A stretch of DNA of 64,000 nucleotides, taken from the NCBI GenBank assembly GCA_004557125.1, contig SFET01000014.1, positions 20,164 through 84,163 on the forward strand. Direction: 5' to 3'. The notes under the pieces were generated by a model. That model worked only from the letters and a program-made list of their open reading frames with translations, was not told the origin of the DNA and did not search any database. The stretch is from Clostridiales bacterium. Its GTDB lineage: Bacteria > Bacillota > Clostridia > Christensenellales > Aristaeellaceae. Below, one piece after another: positions 41,467 to 50,493 of the stretch; the first letter of the stretch is position 1; each line of letters begins with the position of its first letter. The position numbers and the translations under genes were made by a program.

Positions 41467-42468
41467 TTACAGCTTCAGGCCGGCCAGCTCGAAGCCAGCC
41501 TGCACAACCTTGTCCGGCAGCTTGTTGAACATGTCGTTGACGGACTCGTAGTTGTAATAGCGCATGATGGTCTCAGCGAACATCGGGGCCACGGAGATGG
41601 TCTTGAACTTCTCCTCGCCGATGATGTTGGGGTTGGACACGGTGTCGGTGGAGTAAACGGCCTCGATGCGGCTGGCATTGATCTTGCGCACGCCGGAGGG
41701 GGAGATGATGTTGTGGCTCAGCATGGCGCGGATGCTCCTTGCGCCGCGGGCGACCAGGCTGTCCGCCAGGTTCACCAGCGTGCCGCCAGAGATGGTGAAG
41801 TCGTCCACGATCAGGCAGTCCTTGTCCTTGACCTCGCCAATGACCTCCAGAATGGAGGCGTTTTCGGTGTGATCCACGCGCTCCTTGTCGCCGATGGCGA
41901 TGGGCAGGTTCAGCATGGAGGCGAACTTGCGGGCCTGCTTGGCGTAGCCCGCGTCGGGCGAGACGATGACCATGTTGCTCATGTCCAGCTTCTTGACCAC
42001 TTCCGCCAGCATGGGCGTGGCATAGAGGTGGTCCATGGGGCGCTTGAAGAAGCCCTGCAGCTGCTGCGCGTGCAGATCCATGGTGACGAAGCGGTCGGCG
42101 CCTGCCAGCTCCATGCACTCGGCGCACACGCGGGCGCGGATGGACACGCGGGGTTCATCCTTCTTGTCGCCCTTGCCGTAGCCGAAGTAGGGCATGACCA
42201 GCGTGCAGGAATGGGCGTTGGCACGCTTGAAGGCGTCCATCCAGAACAGGATTTCTACGAATTCATCGTTGGAATGCAGGCCGATGGGCTGCACCAGCAA
42301 GACGTCGCGGTCACGGACGGATTCATTTACGCGGACAAACGTGTTGCCTTCCGAGAAGGTGATGACCTCGGACGAGCCCAGCTTTCTGCCCATGTACTTG
42401 CACATGCGCTCCGCAAAGACCTGTCCGCCGCTGCCCGCGAAGATTGAGACATTCGCACTGTCAAACAT
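41467..42468 (-). CDS. prs: Ribose-phosphate pyrophosphokinase, divergent type
   Basis: A 333-residue enzyme that makes PRPP from ribose-5-phosphate and ATP for purine, pyrimidine, His and Trp synthesis. Two type I phosphoribosyltransferase domains are visible. The ATP/flexible loop region is VMPYFGYGKGDKKDEPRVSI, where canonical enzymes have PYARQDRK. The PRPP loop is LIVDDFTISGGTLVNLADSL, where canonical enzymes have VDDMIDTGGT. These changes indicate a distinct subclass, but the fold and key Asp pair are retained. The neighbour glnS is convergent. Confidence 0.85.
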   Translation of the reverse strand: MFDSANVSIFAGSGGQVFAERMCKYMGRKLGSSEVITFSEGNTFVRVNESVRDRDVLLVQPIGLHSNDEFVEILFWMDAFKRANAHSCTLVMPYFGYGKGDKKDEPRVSIRARVCAECMELAGADRFVTMDLHAQQLQGFFKRPMDHLYATPMLAEVVKKLDMSNMVIVSPDAGYAKQARKFASMLNLPIAIGDKERVDHTENASILEVIGEVKDKDCLIVDDFTISGGTLVNLADSLVARGARSIRAMLSHNIISPSGVRKINASRIEAVYSTDTVSNPNIIGEEKFKTISVAPMFAETIMRYYNYESVNDMFNKLPDKVVQAGFELAGLKL

Positions 42469-42526
42469 AATACCCCTACACTCCTTTTATCCTTTGCCGA
42501 ACTTGATCTCCCGATTTATGTAAACC

Positions 42527-42907
42527 TCATTCCACAGAGGCAATGGCTTCAATTTCGAGCAGCGCATCCATGGGGAGCCGGGCCACCTGCACGCAGCTGC
42601 GGGCGGGATAATCCGGGCCGAAGAACTCGGCGTAGATGGCGTTCACCTTGCCGAAGTCGTTCAGATCGCTCAGGAATACGGTGGTCTTGAGAATGGAGGC
42701 TGCGGAGAGGCCCAGCTCCTCCAATACGGTGCAAACATTCTGCATGGACTGTCGGGCCTGCGCTTCGACGCCGCCCTCCGCGAGCTTCCCGGTGGCGGGA
42801 TCGATGCCCAGCATGCCGGAGAGGTAGGCGGTGCCGCCGGAGACGGTCGCCGTGCAGTACGGGCCGATTGCCTTGGGACCCTTTTCCGTCAGAAAGCACT
42901 TCTTCAT
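42527..42907 (-). CDS. ridA: RidA/YjgF family reactive-intermediate deaminase
   Basis: A 126-residue trimer-forming enzyme that hydrolyses reactive enamines/imines released by PLP enzymes. The start at ATG 42907 is 12 bases after AAGGAG. Family motifs are GPKAIGPYCTATVSGGTAYLSG near the N-terminus (first 20 residues relevant) and PARSCVQVARLPMDALLEIEA near the end, with the catalytic Arg in PARSCVQV. Confidence 0.92.
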   Translation of the reverse strand: MKKCFLTEKGPKAIGPYCTATVSGGTAYLSGMLGIDPATGKLAEGGVEAQARQSMQNVCTVLEELGLSAASILKTTVFLSDLNDFGKVNAIYAEFFGPDYPARSCVQVARLPMDALLEIEAIASVE

Positions 42908-42926
42908 GAATTCAAACGCTCCTTCG

Positions 42927-44594
42927 CTAATCGTTCTCGTTATTCGTGACGACGGCGCCCGTAGCGGGATCATGGATGCCGCGCCAATAGATATCGGTAC
43001 CGGATTCATAGACGTCGTAGGACAGCTGTTTGCGGGAGACCTCCTCGCCGGTGTCCCAGTCGTAGGCGATCAGCCAGCCCTTGCTGCTGCACGCCGGATG
43101 TCCCTGGGTGTGGAGCGCCGTTTCCGTGGTGTAGTAGCAGTGCTTCCCTTCCGTATCCGGGATATAGCTGGTATACTGGCAGGCGCTGTCCTGGCTGACG
43201 ATTTCGGAATACAGCTGATAGCGGTATGCGGGACGATTTCCGTAGATCGTCACCGTGGCGTACTCCTTGTTGACCGAGGTGTAGATGTAAATCGTGTGCT
43301 CGGTGTTGTTGCGGAACACGAAGTTCTTGTAGCCGGTGTCGATCACGGCCGCATCCAGACTGGGCTCCACGTAGGAGACCGTCATGGAATGGTTCGAGCG
43401 CTCGATGATGTCCATGCCCGCCAGCAGCACCGCGCCGTAGAGCGTGGAGCTGGCCTGACAGACGCCGCCGCCGTAGCCGTCCTGGGAGGTATTGCCCGCG
43501 TATTCCGGGGCGAGCTGCCAGCCGCGCTCCTTCGTGCGGGGGCCGACGATGGCGTTGAAATCCACCGTATCGCCCGGGTGCACGGCGAAGCCGTCAAAGT
43601 AGCCCAGTGCCTTCGCCACATTCTGACGGGAAGCGCTCCTGCGGAAGGAGGTGTCCGTGGCATATTCCACGATGACATTGAAGCCGCCCTTGGCGGTATC
43701 CGAGCTGATGCTCGGCTCAATGGGCAGGAGCGGCAGCTCCGTATCGCCGCTTCCGGCCTCCACCAGCTGCTCGATTAGCGCCTTGGCCGCCTCGCGATCC
43801 AGCTCCTGGCCCAGCGAGGATTCGCCGGAGAGGTAGGGCTTGTCCGCCGCGACGACCACGGTTGCGTCGATGGGCTCCACGTAGAGCGCATCGTAGATGG
43901 GATCCAGAAAGGCGTCGATCAGCTCCGCATCGTACTGCAGCTCCGCGTTGAATTCCACCGGGTTGTTCTTCAGCAGGGCGATGTCCCGCTTGCAATCGAA
44001 GATGCCGCCCACATGGCCGATGTTCCAGGCGCGCATCACGTAATCGTCGGCGTCGATGGTTGCGCCGAAATCCGCGGGAGAGAAGCTCCAGCTCTGGCCG
44101 CCGCTGGTCAGGGTAAACTGGGTGTGGATGCGCGCATCCAGGGCGTCGTGCACCGCCTGCAGACCGCCTTCCAGGGTGTAATCATCCAGAAGGATGCCGT
44201 TGACGGTGATGTTGCTGCAGAAGGTGCTGCGATTTGCGGCCACAGTAAAGTATGCCGATCCGACGTAAATGCCCAGCGCCAGAACAAAAATCAACACAAG
44301 AAACGGGACAAGGCCCGCAGACCTTCTCCTGCGCTTTGTGCGGCGCGGCGCGGGCCGGCGCACATTGTTGCTATGCTGCACCGGCGCATTGGGCCGGCGC
44401 ATGTTTTCCGTTCTGCCGTAGCTGTTTGAACTCTGGGGTTCCCGCAGACGATGGGGATCGCGGCCGGATGCGCTCCTGGAGGGCGCGGCGCCGCTGCGGT
44501 TGCGGGAGGCGGTGTCTCGGACGGCAGAACCGGACCGTGCGGGTGCGGCATATCTGCCGCGGGAGCCTGCGCCGGAATTGGGCTTGCGTTCCAT
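42927..44594 (-). CDS. VanW-family cell-wall protein with peptidoglycan-binding-like domain
   Basis: A 555-residue protein starting at ATG 44594 behind GAGGAGCG. About 95 Arg/Ser/Pro-rich cytosolic residues precede a transmembrane helix (about 104-124, LVPFLVLIFVLALGIYVG). The middle part (about 130-310) matches the putative peptidoglycan-binding region often joined to VanW. The VanW domain (about 330-450) contains GGGVCQASSTLYGAVLLAG and NHSMTVSYV. VanW proteins occur in vancomycin loci and widely in Firmicutes. The biochemical role is unresolved. No other van gene is seen, so resistance is not implied. Confidence 0.88.
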   Translation of the reverse strand: MERKPNSGAGSRGRYAAPARSGSAVRDTASRNRSGAAPSRSASGRDPHRLREPQSSNSYGRTENMRRPNAPVQHSNNVRRPAPRRTKRRRRSAGLVPFLVLIFVLALGIYVGSAYFTVAANRSTFCSNITVNGILLDDYTLEGGLQAVHDALDARIHTQFTLTSGGQSWSFSPADFGATIDADDYVMRAWNIGHVGGIFDCKRDIALLKNNPVEFNAELQYDAELIDAFLDPIYDALYVEPIDATVVVAADKPYLSGESSLGQELDREAAKALIEQLVEAGSGDTELPLLPIEPSISSDTAKGGFNVIVEYATDTSFRRSASRQNVAKALGYFDGFAVHPGDTVDFNAIVGPRTKERGWQLAPEYAGNTSQDGYGGGVCQASSTLYGAVLLAGMDIIERSNHSMTVSYVEPSLDAAVIDTGYKNFVFRNNTEHTIYIYTSVNKEYATVTIYGNRPAYRYQLYSEIVSQDSACQYTSYIPDTEGKHCYYTTETALHTQGHPACSSKGWLIAYDWDTGEEVSRKQLSYDVYESGTDIYWRGIHDPATGAVVTNNEND

Positions 44595-44730
44595 GATTGC
44601 TGCGCTCCTCGTCTGTTCTCCCAATATTATAGCACAGCCGGAGGGATAGTAAAAGGTTATTTCGTTTTATATGATTGAAAAATCGGTGAATTCCTGCGAC
44701 AGCTTTTGGGATATGCTGTTAAGAATTTGC

Positions 44731-44764
44731 ATAAAAAGAACCGCCGGAAATTGAATTCCGGCGG
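44731..44764 (-). terminator. Terminator of ftsH
   Basis: CCGCCGGAA/TTCCGGCGG stem. On the minus strand it is followed by TTCTTTTTATGC, about 27 bp after the ftsH stop. Confidence 0.85.
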
Positions 44765-44790
44765 AAATGGGATCAATTGCGTGGCTTCGT

Positions 44791-46881
44791 TCAGGCATGG
44801 GGATCGTCGGAGACATCGTCGTGCGCCGCGGATTCATCCGTGCACTGTTCCGGCGCCGCCTCGGCTGCGTCATCCTCCAACGTCTCGGGGTCCTCGGGCA
44901 CATCCTGCGGCTCCGCATCTTCCTGCGGCTCGGGCAGCTCCTTGCCCTTCATGAAGCAGTCGAACTCCACGTCGTTGAGCTTCTCGCGCTCGATCAGCAG
45001 GCTGGCCAGGCCGTCCAGCTGGTCGCGGTGCTCGGTGAGGATGTCCTCTGCGCGCTTGTAGGCGGAGGTGAGCAGGGCGTTGACCTCGGAGTCGATCAGC
45101 TCGTTGACCTTCTCGGAGAAGCCGGAGTTCTGCTGGCTGAAGCTCTTGCCCAGGAACACCTCGTGCTCTGTGCCCAGGAACACCGGGCCGACCTTGTCGC
45201 TCATGCCGTACTCGGTGACCATGCTGCGGGCGATCTCGGTGGCCTGCTTGATGTCGCTGGACGCGCCGGTGGAGATGTCGCCAAAGACGATGGCCTCGGC
45301 CACGCGTCCGCCCATGGCACTGGCCATCTGGGCCTTCATGCGGGCGGTGGTCACGTAGCTGAACTCCTCCTGGGGCAGATACATGGTGTAGCCGCCGGCC
45401 TGGGCGCGGGGGATGGTGGTGATCTCATGCACCTTGTCGCACTCGGGGATGTAGTAGGCGACGATGGCGTGGCCGCCCTCGTGATAGGCCACCAGCTTGC
45501 GATCCAGCTCGGTCACACGCTTGGAGCGCTTCTCCGGGCCGGCCATGACGCGGGTGATGGCCTCCTCGATGGTGGACATGGTGATCTCCGGCAGGTCGTT
45601 GCGCGCGGTGAGCAGCGCGGCCTCGTTCATCACGTTCATCAGGTCCGCGCCGGTGAAGTAGGGGGTGCGGCGCGCCAGGACCTTCAGATCCACGTCCTTG
45701 CCCAGGGGCTTGTTGCGGGAATGGACCTTGAGGATTTCCTCGCGGCCGATCACGTCGGGATAGTTGACCACGATGCGGCGGTCGAAGCGGCCGGGACGCA
45801 GCAGCGCCGGGTCGAGCACGTCGCTGCGGTTGGTGGCGGCCAGCACGATCACGCCCTCGTTGTGGGTGAAGCCGTCCATCTCGACGAGCAGCTGGTTCAG
45901 GGTCTGCTCGCGCTCGTCGTGACCGCCGCCCAGACCAGCGCCGCGCTGGCGGCCCACTGCGTCGATCTCATCGATGAACACGATGGCGGGGGCGTTCTTC
46001 TTGGCCTGATCGAACAGATCGCGCACGCGGCTCGCGCCCACGCCCACGAACATCTCGACGAAGTCCGAGCCGGAGATGGTGAAGAAGGGCACGCCGGCCT
46101 CGCCGGCCACGGCGCGGGCCAGCAGGGTCTTGCCGGTTCCGGGCGGGCCCACGAGCAGGATGCCGGTGGGAATCTTCGCGCCCACGCGGGTGAATTTCTT
46201 GGGGTTCTTCAGGAACTGCACGATCTCCTGCAGCTCCTCCTTCTCCTCGTCCGCACCGGCCACGTCCTTGAAGGTGACCTTGTTGTGGGCGGGATCGGTC
46301 TGGCGGGCGCGGGACTTGCCGAAGCCCATCATGCCGCCCTTGCCGCCGCCGGTCTGCTGGCGCATCAGGAAGTACCACAGCAGGCCGAAGAGCACGAAGG
46401 TGATGATCAGCGGCAGCCACTCGGCCAGCCAGGAGGGCTGCGCGGGCAGCTCGGTGGCGAAGCTGAAGCTGTATTCCGTCGGACTGACGCTGTGCCCCAG
46501 CACGTTTTCATAGATCAGGTTGACGTCCTCGTAGAAGCGGTCCACGCTGGGAACGATGACCTTGAAATCGTAGCTGCCGGGGAACTCCGCCTCCGGAATC
46601 TGGCTGTCCTCCTTCAGGCCGTAGAGGGTGTTTTCCTGAATGACGATGCGATCGATCGTCATGTCGGCCTGTTCATCCGTCAGATGCTCGCCCGTATCCG
46701 CCCGCAGGTCAGCCTGAACCCACTCCAGGAAATCGGAGTAGTTCAGCGTGACGGATTCGACGGGACTTCCGGAGCCGAGCATCCATGCGACAGCAAGCGC
46801 CACCACGACGACCAGCAGGTATACCAACGGTCCGGAAAGCAAGCTTTTCTTCTTGTTCAAACCTTTGTCCTCTCTTTCCAC
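44791..46881 (-). CDS. ftsH: ATP-dependent zinc metalloprotease FtsH
   Basis: A 696-residue membrane-anchored AAA+ protease. Two transmembrane helices (about 15-35 and 135-155) flank an extracytoplasmic domain. The AAA domain has Walker A VGPPGTGKTLLARAVAGE and Walker B IVFIDEIDAVGRQ. The zinc protease site is YHEGGHAIVAY (HExxH-type). The C-terminus is an acidic tail longer than usual. The frame opens at GTG 46881, which lacks a good ribosome binding site. TTG 46860 behind GAGAGG is an alternative. Order tilS-hpt-ftsH is a classic Firmicute cluster. Confidence 0.95.
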   Translation of the reverse strand: MEREDKGLNKKKSLLSGPLVYLLVVVVALAVAWMLGSGSPVESVTLNYSDFLEWVQADLRADTGEHLTDEQADMTIDRIVIQENTLYGLKEDSQIPEAEFPGSYDFKVIVPSVDRFYEDVNLIYENVLGHSVSPTEYSFSFATELPAQPSWLAEWLPLIITFVLFGLLWYFLMRQQTGGGKGGMMGFGKSRARQTDPAHNKVTFKDVAGADEEKEELQEIVQFLKNPKKFTRVGAKIPTGILLVGPPGTGKTLLARAVAGEAGVPFFTISGSDFVEMFVGVGASRVRDLFDQAKKNAPAIVFIDEIDAVGRQRGAGLGGGHDEREQTLNQLLVEMDGFTHNEGVIVLAATNRSDVLDPALLRPGRFDRRIVVNYPDVIGREEILKVHSRNKPLGKDVDLKVLARRTPYFTGADLMNVMNEAALLTARNDLPEITMSTIEEAITRVMAGPEKRSKRVTELDRKLVAYHEGGHAIVAYYIPECDKVHEITTIPRAQAGGYTMYLPQEEFSYVTTARMKAQMASAMGGRVAEAIVFGDISTGASSDIKQATEIARSMVTEYGMSDKVGPVFLGTEHEVFLGKSFSQQNSGFSEKVNELIDSEVNALLTSAYKRAEDILTEHRDQLDGLASLLIEREKLNDVEFDCFMKGKELPEPQEDAEPQDVPEDPETLEDDAAEAAPEQCTDESAAHDDVSDDPHA

Positions 46882-46957
46882 ATTGGAGACAATTCTGTAT
46901 CATTTTACACGGCGTATTTAAACGCAGTGTGAACCGCCGCACATCGCAGCGGAGGGA

Positions 46958-47503
46958 TCAGCTCTGGTAAATCTCGGGCTTCAGCACGCCGATGTAGGGC
47001 AGGTTGCGGTAGTATTCCGCGTAGTCCAGGCCGTAGCCCACCACGAATTCGTCGCCCACCTCGAAGCCGGAGTAGTCGGACTTGAGCGTGATGCCCGGCG
47101 CACGGCGGGAGGGCTTGTCCAGCAGGGTCGCCAGACGGACGCTCGCGGCGCCGCGGGAGGAGAGCATGCGGGTGATGTAGCCGAGGGTGAAGCCGCTGTC
47201 CACGATGTCCTCCACGACGATCACGTGCTTGTTTTCGATGGACGTGGACAGGTCCTTGCGGATCTCCACCTCGCCGGAGGACTTGGTCTTGTTGCCGTAG
47301 CTGGAGACGGCCATGAAATCCATCGTCAGCGGCACGCTGATGTTGCGCAGCAGATCCGTATAGAACATCACGGCACCCTTGAGGATGCACACCATGGTGG
47401 GATTCTTGCCGGCGTAATCCCGGGAGATCTCGGCGCCCATCTCGCGGACGCGGCGCTGGAGCTGTTCCTCCGAAAACAGAACCTTTTCGATGTCGTTGTT
47501 CAT
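46958..47503 (-). CDS. hpt: Hypoxanthine phosphoribosyltransferase
   Basis: A 181-residue purine salvage enzyme that makes IMP/GMP from hypoxanthine/guanine and PRPP. Motifs: ILKGAVMFYTDL, MAVSSYGNKTKSSGEV (flexible loop) and the PRPP loop VIVVEDIVDSGFTLGYI. The EYYRNLPYIGVLKPEIY end is typical. Its start overlaps the tilS stop by 4 bp. In Bacillus, Hpt also interacts with TilS to regulate ftsH; that link is known only there. Confidence 0.95.
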   Translation of the reverse strand: MNNDIEKVLFSEEQLQRRVREMGAEISRDYAGKNPTMVCILKGAVMFYTDLLRNISVPLTMDFMAVSSYGNKTKSSGEVEIRKDLSTSIENKHVIVVEDIVDSGFTLGYITRMLSSRGAASVRLATLLDKPSRRAPGITLKSDYSGFEVGDEFVVGYGLDYAEYYRNLPYIGVLKPEIYQS

Positions 47504-48843
47504 CTGTAAACCTCCGCTTGTTCATCGGTCGTGGGGAAAAATCTGATGCGCGCACGCGCGCGCGTGGTCTGCGTAATCCGCGCGTCCTCGGCGATGCCCT
47601 GGCCCGCCACCCACAGCACGCGGCTGCCGATGGCGATCAGCGGCAGAACGTCGCGCAGCGGGCGATCCACCTTCCGGTCGATCAGATGGTCCGAGAGCAG
47701 CCTGTCGCCGGGCGCGCCCAGGGGATGGATCCGGTCGCCGCTTCGGCGGGTGCGCAATACGGCGCCGCCCAGCGCCTGTGCATCCAGCACCTCGACGTCC
47801 GCGCCGAGCTCGATGGGAAACTCGCCCAGCTCTACCCGAATGCGTCCGATGCCGCGCAGCTCCGCTTCGCCGGGCAGAGGCAGCGGAACCGGCTCGGGTA
47901 CCGGAACGGCCCGCGTCAGCAGATAGAGCGCGCCGCCCGTTTGCTCGGCGAGGATGCCGCCGCCCAGCGCCAGCCTGCCGTGGGGGCGGGCGCACAAATC
48001 CATGATTTCATCCAGCTTCCTCGCGGGAAGCCCGCAGCCACAGATGCGCCGGATTGTCCGCCGCAAGAGGACCTCCTCCGCCGCGCCGGCATCGATGCGC
48101 CAGCCGCAGGGAAAGCGGTGGACGTGCGCCTGAAAAAAAGCGTCGCACCGGCGGGATACATAGTCGCTTTCGGCTTGCGCGATCCGGGCGTAGCGCGCGA
48201 TGGCCTCCGCCGCCGAAGGATAGCTTTTCTCGATTTCGGGCAATACATTCAGGCGGAGCGCGTTGCGCGGATTGTCCGCCGCGGCGTTGGTGGCGTCCTC
48301 ACGCCAGGGTATGCCCGCATCTTCCAGAAATTGCATCAGCGCCGACTTGCGCACCTCCAGCAGCGGCCGGTACAGCTCGCCCTGCATGCGCCGCATGCCG
48401 CAGATTCCCTCGGGACCTGCGCCCCGCAGCAGGTGCATCAGCACCGTCTCCGCCTGATCGTCCAGGTGATGTGCCAGCGCGATGACGTCCGCGCCGCAGT
48501 CGGTGCGGGCCTGGCGAAGGAAGGCGTAGCGCGCATCCCGCGCGGCCTCCTCCAATCCCTGCCCGCGCTCCCGTGCAAGCTGCGGCACGTCCACGCGGCC
48601 CTCGATCAGCCGGATCCCGAGGCCGGCGCACAGATTGCGGCACAGCGCAGCGTCATCGTCCGCGTCACAGCCGCGAATGCCGTGATGCAGGTGCGCAGCG
48701 GTCAGATGCAGATCATACGCCGTGCGGTTTCGATCCAGCAGATGCAACAGCGCCACGGAATCCGCGCCGCCGGAGAGCGCGACGAGCACGTGCTTTCCCC
48801 GCACGTCGTCAAAGCGAATTTGCGGAATCTGAACGCTCGCCAT
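47500..48843 (-). CDS. tilS: tRNA(Ile) lysidine synthetase
   Basis: A 447-residue N-type ATP pyrophosphatase that converts C34 of tRNA-Ile(CAU) to lysidine. The PP-loop is VLVALSGGADSVALLHLLD near residue 20, followed by HLHHGIRG and the ALAHHLDDQAETVLMHLLRG motif. The C-terminal TilS substrate-binding domains (about 230-447) end with the lysidine-tRNA-synthetase C domain. It has GAGGAG before the ATG and overlaps hpt by 4 bp. Confidence 0.94.
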   Translation of the reverse strand: MASVQIPQIRFDDVRGKHVLVALSGGADSVALLHLLDRNRTAYDLHLTAAHLHHGIRGCDADDDAALCRNLCAGLGIRLIEGRVDVPQLARERGQGLEEAARDARYAFLRQARTDCGADVIALAHHLDDQAETVLMHLLRGAGPEGICGMRRMQGELYRPLLEVRKSALMQFLEDAGIPWREDATNAAADNPRNALRLNVLPEIEKSYPSAAEAIARYARIAQAESDYVSRRCDAFFQAHVHRFPCGWRIDAGAAEEVLLRRTIRRICGCGLPARKLDEIMDLCARPHGRLALGGGILAEQTGGALYLLTRAVPVPEPVPLPLPGEAELRGIGRIRVELGEFPIELGADVEVLDAQALGGAVLRTRRSGDRIHPLGAPGDRLLSDHLIDRKVDRPLRDVLPLIAIGSRVLWVAGQGIAEDARITQTTRARARIRFFPTTDEQAEVYR

Positions 48844-49141
48844 GGCACACTCCTCCAGTATATTTTCTTATTATAATCGCTTCTTCGGTGAAACGCAACC
48901 TTATTTCCGCGAAAAATGGTTTATTTGAGGATGAAAGCGGTTAAAATCCTGCTACCGCTGGAAAAAAACGGAAGCTGCCGCGGCGCATACGCGGTTTTCG
49001 GCTGCGCCGGGCCATGCATTCCCAGCATACCGGAGATTTGGCAGCATGGGCGAATTCCGCGGCGGAAAAAATGATGCTGCGGCGAACCGTTTTGCAGCGC
49101 ATTTGCGGGCGGCGCCGCAAATCGGAGGGGGATGAAATCAT

Positions 49142-50401
49142 ATGAGGGAGTTGAATCAGGGACGGAAGAAACTGGAAGCGCGCCGGTTCCTGAGCCTGCT
49201 GCTGGCGCTGGCCGCACTGTGCACGCTGGGTTCGCCGGGCGTGCGCGCCTTCGGCGAGCTGCCGGACACGCTGTCGCTCACGGCGGGCTCCAACGCCATG
49301 CTGGAGTTTAATCTGCCCGGAAGCGTGTGTTTGGATGCGGGCGACACGCTGGCAACGCTCAGCAGCGGCGACGGCGCGGTAGAGATCCGGGCGGGCGAAC
49401 AGAGCGGATCGGCGAACCTGATCTTCCGCCTGCTGGGCATACTGCCGGTGAAGAAGGTGGAGGTGGAGGTCGCCGAGGAGCGCACGCTGATTCCCGGCGG
49501 CAAATCCGTGGGCATTGCCATTGAGACGGACGGCCTTGTGGTGGTGGGCACGTCGGATCTCGGTCAGGCGCAGAGTCCCGCGCGGCAGGCGGGTCTGCGC
49601 GCCGGGGATGTGATCACGGCGGTGAACGGGACCAGCGTGCACAGCGCCGGGGAACTCGCTTCGCTGCTGACGGCGGGCGAAGCGGTGCAGCTGACGGCGG
49701 AGCGCGACGGAGCGCAGCTCTGCGTGGAGCTGATGCCCCAGGCGGATCCCCGGGACGGGACGGTGCGCATCGGCGCGTGGGTGCGCAGCAGCACCGCCGG
49801 CGTGGGCACGCTGACCTATATCGATCCCGGGACCGGTGAATTCGGCGCGCTGGGGCATGCGATTGCCGATGTGGACACGGGCATCACGCTGCCGGTGGCC
49901 GACGGCGGCCTGTATGAGAGCGAGATCGTGCAGATCAACCGCGGCGAACGGGGCGATCCGGGCGAGATCGTGGGCGACTTCCTGAGCGATCCGCAGCAGA
50001 TCGGCGAGATCACGCAGAACGGTGCCTGCGGCATCTTCGGCACGGGCTACTGTGCCGATCCGGAGGAGCTGCTCTACCCCGAGGGCCTGCCGGTGGCCAC
50101 GCGCAGCCAGCTGCACACCGGCGCGGCGCAGATCCTGACCACGCTGGACGATGCGGTGGGGGCTTATGACTGCGAGATCGAGCGCATCGAGGCCGACGGC
50201 AATGCGAGTGGGCGCAGCTTCGTGCTGCACGTCACCGATCCGGAACTGATCGAGCGCACGGGCGGCATCGTGCAGGGCATGTCGGGGAGTCCGATCATCC
50301 AGGATGGAAAGCTGGTGGGGGCTGTGACACATGTTCTTGTGAATGACCCGACGAGAGGGTATGGGATATTTATCGAGAATATGCTGGACGCGGCGGGGTG
50401 A
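49142..50401 (+). CDS. spoIVB: SpoIV B peptidase (S55), current hybrid form
   Basis: A 419-residue forespore-secreted serine protease that activates pro-sigma-K processing in Bacillus. The start ATG 49142 is behind GGAGGGGG. An N-terminal signal-anchor (about 18-38) precedes a PDZ domain (about 130-195, SPARQAGLRAGDVITAVNGT) and the S55 peptidase domain. Its catalytic His is in GALGHAIAD and its Ser (381) in QGMSGSPII. The last 39 codons, from the catalytic Ser onward, are duplicated twice downstream, so the present 3' end appears to have been supplied by cassette 1. spo0A, the usual next gene, is not in this window. Confidence 0.93.
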   Translation: MRELNQGRKKLEARRFLSLLLALAALCTLGSPGVRAFGELPDTLSLTAGSNAMLEFNLPGSVCLDAGDTLATLSSGDGAVEIRAGEQSGSANLIFRLLGILPVKKVEVEVAEERTLIPGGKSVGIAIETDGLVVVGTSDLGQAQSPARQAGLRAGDVITAVNGTSVHSAGELASLLTAGEAVQLTAERDGAQLCVELMPQADPRDGTVRIGAWVRSSTAGVGTLTYIDPGTGEFGALGHAIADVDTGITLPVADGGLYESEIVQINRGERGDPGEIVGDFLSDPQQIGEITQNGACGIFGTGYCADPEELLYPEGLPVATRSQLHTGAAQILTTLDDAVGAYDCEIERIEADGNASGRSFVLHVTDPELIERTGGIVQGMSGSPIIQDGKLVGAVTHVLVNDPTRGYGIFIENMLDAAG

Positions 50402-50407
50402 ATTTTT

Positions 50408-50438
50408 GACAGGGGCAGATTGCCCTTGTCATTTTTTT
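50408..50438 (+). terminator. Terminator after spoIVB/cassette 1 tail
   Basis: GACAGGGGCA GAT TGCCCTTGTC (one G-T pair) followed by ATTTTTTT. A near copy occurs at 51481. Confidence 0.85.
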
Positions 50439-50453
50439 AGGATATGGTATACT
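50426..50453 (+). promoter_or_regulatory. Promoter of cassette 1 cargo
   Basis: TTGTCA (50426-50431), overlapping the terminator arm, a 16-bp spacer and TATACT (50448-50453), with TGG just before it. The cargo is thus separated from spoIVB transcription. Confidence 0.6.
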
Positions 50454-50493
50454 TTTTTGAAAAGCAGATCAATCATTCAGAAAGGAAATGGAT

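Noticed and set aside
42927..44594. Vancomycin-resistance locus because of the VanW domain
   Set aside because: No vanH, vanA-type ligase, vanX or vanRS is present, and VanW proteins are common in non-resistant Firmicutes.
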